Origin: Pseudopithomyces maydicus
Taxonomy: Eukaryota > Ascomycota > Dothideomycetes > Pleosporales > Didymosphaeriaceae
NCBI GenBank assembly: GCA_026873275.1
Contig: JANTUC010000018.1
Location: forward strand, 1,136,001 to 1,200,000
DNA: 64,000 bases
Direction of reading: 5' to 3'
The notes under the pieces were generated by a model. That model searched no databases and was not told the origin of the DNA. It saw nothing but the letters and a program-made list of their open reading frames with translations. Shown here in pieces: positions 56,363 to 64,000 of the stretch. Positions within the stretch are counted from its first letter, which is position 1. Each line of letters opens with the position of its first letter. A program made the position numbers and the translations under genes.

Positions 56363-56875
56363 TATTATAATTATAGTAGAACTAAGCAAGGCGTTAAAAA
56401 AGAATTATATATAGGAAATTAATAATAAAAGGTTAACTATATCGGGCCCTATAGGCTAGCCAGAATAAAAGTTTATATTATTTATTATATAATAAGGTCT
56501 AGTATAAGTAAGAAATCCTAGGGACCTTAGAGGTCCTAAGGACCTTAAAAAATTTAGGGATTTTAAGGTCTAAGCAGAACCTCCTAGATAAAGAAGAATA
56601 ATATATAATTTCTAAAGATCTTTAAATAGGTTTTATTCTTTATAATTAACTTCTTATATATTTTTATATACTCGCTTATAGCTAAATTAAAGCTCTTCTT
56701 TATAATTAAGAATTATTAGCCTTTATAAAAGATAGTTATCTTGCTCTTACTAGTAAAATAGGGATATTTATACTACCTATTACCTAACTATTACTCGACC
56801 ACTAAATACCCGCAAGGCTCCTAAGAAGCCTACCTGCCCTTATACGGACTAGGTAAGTAGAAACCCCTTATAACA
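56363..56875 (+). repeat. 3' LTR of B'
   Basis: 513 bp, same length as the left copy. More heavily mutated at its left end (TATTATAATTATAG for TGTTACAATTACGG). Ends TATAACA and is followed by the TCTTA target duplication. Confidence 0.9.
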
Positions 56876-56880
56876 TCTTA

Positions 56881-59800
56881 CTAGTGCCTAAGTATATTAT
56901 TTTTAAAAATATATATATAATAAATTATATCTATTCCTTTTTAACCTTTACTATAGAAATTAGCTAATTATTAATTTACAATTTCCTAGATTTTTAATTA
57001 GTTTTTAGGTATTTTCGCTGTTAGAATACCCTTTTTATTTAATAAAAAATTCTTCTATTCCTTAATACTAATTATATCGCATATTAAGTATCTTTTTAAT
57101 TTTAAATTCTGTTTCTTCCTTAGCTTAATAATAGAAGGTAATTTAAACTAGCGTTTTTAAGTCTGCTAATTCTAATAATAATATATAAAATACTAAATAT
57201 ATCTTTATATCTAGCAATAGTTCTAACTTACAATTTATTAATAATATCTATTTAAAAATAAAAAATAGTTTAATCTTAATATAATTTAATTTCTTATATT
57301 TCTTCTTCTATATATAAAAATTTTTTATAAATAAATATACTTTATTTTTCTTCTTTAGCTAAAGTACCGTTTTTTATTTCTTATTAATATAGGAAATTAT
57401 TTATTATTAAAATTTCTTAAGGTTTTCTTATAATTCTTTATATATTTATTTTATAATTTCTATAGTTTTTTCTACTTCTACTGTGTTAATAACTGTTAAT
57501 AAGACTTAATTAAAGAGATGTAGATATTTTCTATAATTTATATAATATAGTGTAATTCCTATTGCTACTAATTCTTTATTATTATATACTATTTATACTA
57601 AAGGTAGTAATAAAACCTAATTATTTTTTTATTATAGTAGATACGTAAGTATATTTCTATAGTTTAATTAGTATATTCTATTTATCTATCTATTTATAGA
57701 TAATAAGCTATTAATAGCTTTTATTTTATTCTAATAAGTGCTATAAGTATAGTTTAGTAATTTAATATAAAGAGTTTATCTCTATTACTAATAATTATTT
57801 TTAATATACTATAATATCTTATAAGTTTATTAAATATAAAATATCCTAGCTAGTCTATAATATATTTCTTTTTATAGAGTATTATTTTAGCGTACTTTAT
57901 AAATTTATTTATAATAACTAATATTGTATTATACTTAACTTTTATAACTAAATTTATAAATTCTAGTAATTTTATAATAAAATTTATAGTGATGTCTTCC
58001 TATAGTGCTATAGGTATTTTAATAGCTTATATTTCTCTATACTTTAAATATATTATATACTTATTCTTCTAGTAGTTTATATACTTTTTAATATAAGTAG
58101 TTATAGCTTCCTTAATTCCTTTAAAGTTATAATTTTATTAGATTAGTTTTATTGTCTTACTAATTCTAGGATATCTATAAAGAGGGTTATTATAATATTA
58201 TTATATTACCTCCTTTTATTATTCCTTTAGTATATTTTTAGTAATTATTATTAGCTAATTAAATTCTACTATAAGTTCTAGTAATCTATCCTTATTTTTT
58301 TAAAAATTATTAAATATATCTTAATCTTATCTTCTATAAAATCTTTTTTTCTACTAAAAGTATTTACTTATCTATTCTTTTTTTAATATATATAAGATCT
58401 TAAATTTATATTATTTAAAGGCTTTTAATTATTGCGCTTATTGCGGTGTTAATTCTTTTATTATTATAAACTATAATAGGTTTTTATAGTCTATAAAGAT
58501 CGTAAGTTTTAAATATTTATATATATAGATTCTTTAGTGCTTAAGTGCTTTAATAATAGTATATAATTCTTTATTATAGATATTATAGCGTATTTTTATA
58601 TTAATAAATTTATAAGAGTAGTAAGTAATAGGGTGCTATTATTTATTTCTTTTTTATTTTATATATGCTCTAATAGCTAAGTCACTTATATTAGTCTCTA
58701 TATATAGTAGTTTATCGCTTTTAAAAGTAACTAGGACTAGTATATTAATGCTTACTTATACTAGTTATTTAAAAATTTAATTATATTATTCTATTTATTT
58801 AAATATTATATCCTTCTTAGTTAGTGCTATTAAGGGTATAATAATCTTAAAGTAATTCTTAATAAATTATTTATTAAATTTATAAAATTTTAGGAATTCT
58901 TATATATCTCTTATAGTTTTTAGAATTAGCTATATTTATATAGTTTTAATTTTATTTAGGCTTATACTAAAGCCTTTTATATTAATAATATATTTTAGAA
59001 ATTCTAGTTCTGTAATATAGAATTTATATTTTTTAGTTTAATTCTTAAATAGGCTTTCTATAAAGCTTTTAATATAATTTTAATATACTTTATATATTCT
59101 TACTTATTTTTTAAGTATATAAAAATATTATCTAAGTAGGCAACTATAAAGATATTAAAATAATTTCTAAGCGTATTATTAATTAATTCCTAAAATATTA
59201 CTGGTGTATTAGTTAATCTAAATAGTATAACTATATACTTAAATAGACTATATTATAATCTAAATACTATCTTCTATTCTTTACTTTCTTTTATTCTAAT
59301 AAGGTAGTATTTATCTCTTAAATTTATAGCTATAAATATCTTGGCTCTTAAGAGTCTATCTTATAATTTTAATATATTTAGTAATAGGTATCTATTCTTA
59401 ATTGTAATATTATTAAGTGCTTAATAGTTAATATATAGTTATAATTCTCTATTTTTCTTAAATATAAATATAAATAGACTTACTGCGGGTAACTTTAATT
59501 CTTATATATATCTTTTATTAAGGTTCTTTTTAATAAAGTTTTTTTTATTAGAGTTCTTTTCCTAACTTACCGTATAATAGTTTAAAAAATAGTATTTTTT
59601 TTTAGGTTAATTATATAATCTTAAAATTAATATTTAGGTAGATTTATTTTTCCTTCCTCTTTCTAAAATAAATAACTTTATTTTTCCTTCCTCTTTCTAA
59701 AATAAATAACTTTATTTTTTATATTTATTAGGAATATTATAAGTTATATATTTCTCTTTTTTATACTTTTTAATTTAGTGGTGCCTACTAGTATCTATTA

Positions 59801-62099
59801 AAAATAATTTTAGTTTATTAACTTTCTATTATAAGTTTAAATTATTAATTATATTTTAATTTATTATTAGTGTTATATAATGCGTAGGTTCTAACTATAA
59901 TATATATTTATAATTCTTTATTAAAAGCTCTTTCTTTCCCTAATATATTTATAGGTTATACTTTCGTAGCTAAGGGATACTTAGGATTAAGTTATATTAA
60001 TTTATATTTAAAATATTTAAAGTAATTCTCTTCTAGTATTTATAAATCTTAAGTGTTATTATAATCTTAAGTTATATACTTAATTATTCTAGTAATTAGT
60101 GTCTATTTATAATATAAATAATTAAAGGGGTTTTTTTAAATTATTTTTTAAGTTCAGCTCTTTAAACAGTCTTTTTTAAAATAAAATTTCTTTAAACTTC
60201 TAAATCTAGTAAAGCTTTAATCTATATTCTTTTATTAAGTGTTACTAGTAGCTTAATAAGTAATACTTAGTTAGTTATTAGTATATTTAATTCTATTATA
60301 GCTTTACTAAGTCTACTTATTAGCCTAAAAAAGACTACTTATCTTTCTTACCTACTTATTTATATTTAAAGGGTTTACTTACCTCTATTATATTAAGCTA
60401 TTTATTTTTATTAAATCTAAATATAGTCTTAGTTCTTATATACTTTTAATAATTTTTATATAAGTATATCTGCTAATGTTCTTGTGTGTATATATTATTA
60501 ATAATAAGTATTATTATTATATTTTCTCCTTTAAAGTATTCTAGAAAGTATTATTAAGTTCGCTTATTTTAGAGATATATATTATAATTATTAATTAAGT
60601 AGTTAAATTATTCCTATTAGTAGTAAAACTATTTAAAAGGGAATTTATATTCTTTCTTAGCCCTATAGTAAATAGTATACTAATTATAGTTATATAGTTT
60701 CTAATTAATATATATATATTTGGGGTTTTAGTAATTTAGTATATAATCTAGTTTATAGGTTTCTTTCTTATTTTTATAGATTTTTTACTTTAACTATTAT
60801 TAGTATCTTTCTTATCCCTATTTAATATTAGCTTTACTAACGTGCTTAAGTTACTAATTATTTAGGTATAGGACTAATTTTTTAAAAAATTTATATTTTA
60901 TAATTAAAATTCTTCTTCCTAAGGTTCTATTTATGTGAGTTTATTAAGGTACTCTATAATATTAATTAGTTTAGTTTAAGGATGTGGCGTAGGTGCTTAT
61001 ATTTATATAAGTTTAAAGTTATTAATAGGTTCTTTATATAGATTTTTATAAAGCTGTGAATTATCTAAATCTAAGTATTTATTCAGGTCTATATTACTTA
61101 TACTGTCTATAATAATTTATTTATTTTTATTATCCTAATTATTGGCGATAATAATTACGTTTAATTATTTAATAACTTTATTCTTAAATTTATAGTTTCT
61201 AGTAATATAACTTAATTTATTATAATTAAAATAAGTGCATTACTCTTTTTAATTAAATAGGGTCTCTTTTCAAGGTTTACTAAAGGCGCGTTTAAGTCTA
61301 TTTAGTCTATTAGTATTTCTAAAGACTTTATTATATATTCTAGTTTTCTTCTCCTCCTTTTTTATTATTATATTATTCAGTTCTATTAGCTAATAGCTAT
61401 AGGGGTAGTTTATAACTTATTATTTAGTAATAATTATATAGTAACTGGTTTATCCGCTTAATTTATTATATATAAATTAAAATTTCCTATAATTCTTATA
61501 TTCTTAGTATAATTTATACTATTCTATATTAATTCTAATAATTTTATTATAAAGTTCTTATATTATATTAATTGTGGCTCTACTATATAAGAGTTCTTTA
61601 TATATAAATTTCTTAAAACTTTATTTATATATTTTACGTAGGGAATCGTTATTTTATTAAGTTTATATAATATAGTATTTAAACTTTACGGTGTATTCAG
61701 CTACTAAGTATATTTATTAAAAATATTAAATAGCTTCTTTAGCGTAAGACTTTTTATTAATTAAATTAAAGAGTTATTTAATTTAAGTATAGAAGGTACT
61801 ATAATTTTTAATGAATTAGTTAATCTGGTCTCCTTCTTAATTTTCTATTAAAAGGTATACTTTAATATATAACTAAATTTAGTTAGCTAGTTTATCTCTT
61901 ATATATATAATAGTAAAGATAACTTTATTCTTATCTTTTATATCCTTATTAATATAGTGGAAGTATAAATTAAGTTAGAGTAGTTATATTTTAAGTTTAT
62001 ATTAATTATTATTATATAAGTCTAGTTTAGCAGCTTTACTATTAAGATTATTAAATAGAATAAGATTATTAAAGTCGTTTATATTAAAAGTGTTTAAAA
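56881..62099 (-). pseudogene. gag-pol remnant of A'
   Basis: Aligns collinearly with 50520-55678 of element A in the same orientation: chromodomain near 57000, integrase, RNase H and RT through the middle, protease near 59900-60250, gag from about 60300. Differences are overwhelmingly transitions, and no long ORF survives. The gag-pol slippery heptamer is preserved at 60326-60332. A short tandem duplication of about 40 bp is visible at about 59658-59720. Confidence 0.85.
62090..62097 (-). promoter_or_regulatory. Mutated primer-binding site of A'
   Basis: GTGTTTAA on the plus strand, 2 nt from the LTR at 62100, corresponds to GTGTTCAA of element A with one transition. Position and spacer are conserved between the two copies. 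Confidence 0.6.
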
Positions 62100-62582
62100 T
62101 ATTAAGATTATAAGGGTAGCTAATTTTAGAGGTTAAAGTTAGTTCTTAGGCAAGAGTAACTTATAGAGGAAGAAGGATTATTAATTATATAAATAAGTTA
62201 ATAGGGTAGTTAGTATTAGTATTATATATAATACTAAATTAATAATAAGGCCTGAGTGAATCTAAATAATAGATTAATAAATAGGTTAAATATAAGTATT
62301 TAGTAGAATACTTAAGTCTTTATATATATAATTAGTCTTATAAGTCCTATTATCCTATAAGTCCTAAAATCCTATAAGTCCTAAAATCCTATAAGTCCTA
62401 AAATTCTATAAGTCCTAAAATCCTATAAGTCCTAAAATCCTATATTTATATATAATTATATCTTATTAACTCCTATATTTTTATTTATTTTATAAGTTTT
62501 AAGATCCCGTGCGGGACTTTAGTCTATATATTATATATAATAGTTAGGACTAGTATTAATTATATATTTTAAGTAATCTAGG
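62100..62582 (-). repeat. Right LTR of A' (truncated by element B)
   Basis: Matches the left LTR of A' but has five rather than four copies of the 17-bp tandem unit (about 62354-62438), which accounts for the 17-bp difference in length to the same end point. Ends at CTAGG where element B begins. Confidence 0.85.
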
Positions 62583-63158
62583 TGTTACAATCACGCAGGA
62601 AGACAGCGGAACGACATCCGGGAATTACGGTACATATGTAATTGTTAGTCTTGGCGGGAGACGAGAGGACAGGTGGGGTAGCTTGTCGCTGACACCAGGA
62701 TGGTTAGGTCAGCAGTCACGTGATGATGATCCGAAACAGACGGGGGAGGCTGTCGGATCACACAGGGCACGTGACCAGGATCCGAACCAAGACCGTGTTC
62801 TTGGCGGATCAGAGGTGATCCGACATGAGACCCTGGTAGGGTCGGATCACAGTGGTTATGAGGAGTGGGAAGAATGGTATATAGTCTAGGAGGATCTCTG
62901 TACATTTCCTATTCTTCGTAGTCAACTTTCAACTCCTTATGTATCTTCGCATACTCGCTCATAGCTAAATCGAAGCTCTTCTTTACAACCAAGAATCGTC
63001 AGCCTTCGCAGGAGATAGTTGTCTTGCTCTCACCAGCAAGATAGGGATATTCGCACCACCCGTTGCCTAACCGTCACTCGACCACTGAATACCCGCAAGG
63101 CTCCTGAGAAGCCTGCCTGCCCTTACACGGACCAGGTAAGTAGGAACCCCTTGTAACA
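62583..63158 (+). repeat. 5' LTR of element B
   Basis: 576 bp, ends CCCCTTGTAACA. U3 carries about six GGATC-containing motifs (62730-62850) and two CACGTG sites. TATATA is at 62878-62883 and the putative mRNA 5' 8-mer GTAGTCAA at 62918-62925. The R-U5 half matches B'; the U3 does not. Confidence 0.92.
62878..62925 (+). promoter_or_regulatory. Core promoter of element B: TATA box and predicted self-priming mRNA start
   Basis: TATATA (62878-62883) followed about 38 nt later by GTAGTCAA (62918-62925), the exact complement of the PBS at 63161-63168. The local context TCGTNNTCAAC is shared with element A. Confidence 0.6.
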
Positions 63159-63160
63159 CT

Positions 63161-63168
63161 TTGACTAC
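63161..63168 (+). promoter_or_regulatory. Primer-binding site of element B, complementary to its own LTR
   Basis: TTGACTAC begins 2 nt after the LTR end, exactly the offset seen in element A. It is perfectly complementary to GTAGTCAA at 62918-62925. Confidence 0.65.
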
Positions 63169-63186
63169 CCAAAGGTTCGAGTCGAT

Positions 63187-64000
63187 ATGGCAACCCCAGC
63201 AAGCTCTACTGGTTCACGGGCTCCCGGTGGAAGCACCGCTTCCGGACCCACGACGAGCCCAGCAGCGATGCTGGCAGCCCAAGCCACAGAGATACAGGAA
63301 CTCCGTGCACAAATGGCGGCCTTGATGGCCACCGCGCAAGAACAAGCGCAAGCACTACTCCAAGCCCAGGCAAGGCCTGCGGCAAAGGTACCCTTCAAGG
63401 TAGCCGAATACTACGACGGGGGGAAGACTGGACTTAAGACGTTCCTCACCAACATGGAACTGTACTGCCGCTACAACAGCGAGATCTTCGGCACCGACCA
63501 GGCCAAGGTCTTAGCAGCCGGAATGCATATGAAGGAAAAGCCGCCGAATGGCTTCGACCCCTCACCGATGATTACCTGGCTTACGAAGACAAACCCGATA
63601 AGTGGGATGACGCCACGAAAAAGGTCTTCGACTCCTGGGACGGGTTTAAGGAACAAATCGAAATCATGTTCGGAGAAGTCGACGAGGAAAAAAAGGCCGA
63701 ACGACAAATACAACGCCTCAAACAAACCAAGTCCGCCAGCGAATACTCGTCCGAGTTTAAGCAGTTACAGGCTAAGATAAACTGGGACGATGCCCCTCTC
63801 CAAGCCGCGTACTACAATGGGCTGAAAGAATCAGTCAAGGACGAACTAACGCACCACGACCAACCAGACGACTTGGAAGAACTCGTCAAATTATCTGTCC
63901 GAATTGACAATCGGCTGTACGAGCGGTACCTAGAAAAGAAGGAGTCAGGAAGACCAGTGTTCGGCCAGAAGGCCAACACAAAGAAAGCCCGCAACACCGA
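63187..64000 (+). CDS. Gag of element B, partial, one-base frameshift
   Basis: Starts MATPASSTGSRAPGGSTASG, with a predicted coiled coil (ATEIQELRAQMAALMATAQE) and a gag capsid-like domain (FKVAEYYDGGKTGLKTFLTN). The frame changes at the GG of 63534-63535. The RIPped paralogue at about 43868-43876 has one more base at this point, so the ancestral run was GGG. After the shift, capsid coding continues open to the window end. Confidence 0.8.

Larger units (their letters stand above)
42983..56875 (+). mobile_element. Element B': RIP-degraded Ty3/gypsy retrotransposon nested in A'
   Basis: The LTRs at 42983-43495 and 56363-56875 are both 513 bp. The target-site duplication is TCTTG at 42978-42982 and TCTTA at 56876-56880, differing by one RIP-type transition. 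A purine tract (AAAAGGGGGGATAA) precedes the right LTR at 56349-56362. Gag onward is recognisably the same family as the fresh element B at 62583. Element A is inserted at 49387-49391. All reading frames are destroyed by stops. Confidence 0.9.
41880..62582 (-). mobile_element. Element A': old, RIP-degraded Ty3/gypsy retrotransposon, twice invaded
   Basis: The left LTR begins at 41880 and the right LTR at 62100; both open with a mutated form of the TGTTAAGACC end of intact element A. The internal part to the right of B' (56881-62099) aligns throughout with gag-pol of element A, with C-to-T and G-to-A changes on both strands. B' is inserted at 42978-42982/56876-56880, splitting A' into 41880-42982 and 56876-62582. 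Element B cuts into its right LTR at 62583, so the true right end lies outside the window. Confidence 0.85.
62583..64000 (+). mobile_element. Element B: un-RIPped Ty3/gypsy retrotransposon, 5' part only
   Basis: Begins with TGTTACAATCACG immediately after CTAGG of the A' LTR. It has normal base composition, a complete 5' LTR, PBS and the start of gag, then runs off the window. The internal sequence is the intact counterpart of B'. The expected target duplication (CTAGG) must lie beyond its 3' LTR. Confidence 0.9.

Noticed and set aside
62341..62440. Short regularly spaced repeats as a CRISPR-like array
   Set aside because: The 17-bp units are directly abutting without spacers and sit inside an LTR of a fungal retrotransposon.
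63171..63183. GGTTCGAGTCG, resembling a tRNA T-arm/B-box, just after the PBS of element B
   Set aside because: No acceptor stem, D-arm or anticodon arm surrounds it, and the RIPped copy does not keep it. Probably coincidence.

Overview
The window looks like a filamentous ascomycete chromosome, most likely a Pleosporales-type dothideomycete; I cannot name the species. The evidence is short GT-AG introns, Zn2Cys6 and WSC-domain proteins, mitochondrial ClpP, and a sharp switch from gene-rich DNA of normal base composition (1-41.4 kb) to a very AT-rich, RIP-like block (41.4-62.6 kb; RIP is repeat-induced point mutation) built of nested LTR retrotransposons.

Gene-rich part. In order: TAF1 (-), TGS1 (-), the GRASP protein GRH1 (+), a small ORF (-), a two-zinc-finger protein (-), a metallo-beta-lactamase-fold protein (+), a DUF2855 protein (-), a zinc-less MDR oxidoreductase (-), quinolinate phosphoribosyltransferase BNA6 (+), a Zn2Cys6 regulator (+), a Dal5/Tna1-type MFS transporter (+), an AT-rich stretch with a solitary F-box/LRR-like gene (+), a WSC-domain sensor (-), a 757-aa unknown (+), a proline-rich NPF-motif protein (-), the cohesin acetyltransferase ECO1 (-), a RimJ/L-type acetyltransferase (+), ClpP (-) and a divergently transcribed probable mitochondrial protein (+). 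Most exon structures were resolved from the sequence and close in frame. BNA6, the regulator and the Tna1-like carrier are consecutive and may form a nicotinate/NAD neighbourhood.

Transposon block. There are four Ty3/gypsy insertions of two families. A' (minus strand, degenerate, 41880 to 62582 and beyond) was invaded by B' (plus strand, degenerate, 42983-56875, TSD TCTTG/TCTTA). B' was then invaded by A (minus strand, essentially un-mutated, 49392-56114, TSD GCTCG, LTRs differing by one base). A fresh B (plus strand, 62583 to the window end) sits in the right LTR of A'. The old pair is saturated with RIP-like C-to-T/G-to-A changes; the young pair is not.

Most interesting system. Both families have an 8-nt primer-binding site exactly 2 nt after the 5' LTR that is perfectly complementary to an 8-mer inside the same LTR, 30-40 nt downstream of a TATATA box. 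This is the geometry expected for Tf1-type self-priming by the folded 5' end of the mRNA. Element A also has a U UUU UUA slippery heptamer, 9-nt spacer and stem-loop feeding pol in the -1 frame, a triple Cys/His repeat in Gag, and an antisense accessory gene between pol and the 3' LTR that encodes a perfect Zn2Cys6 cluster plus a coiled coil. Decayed relics of such an antisense gene can be seen in A' and probably in B'.

Data-quality note. Seven places (four host genes, pol of A, gag of B, one LTR of A) each lack exactly one base in a homopolymer run. This pattern points to homopolymer under-calling in the assembly rather than seven independent mutations.
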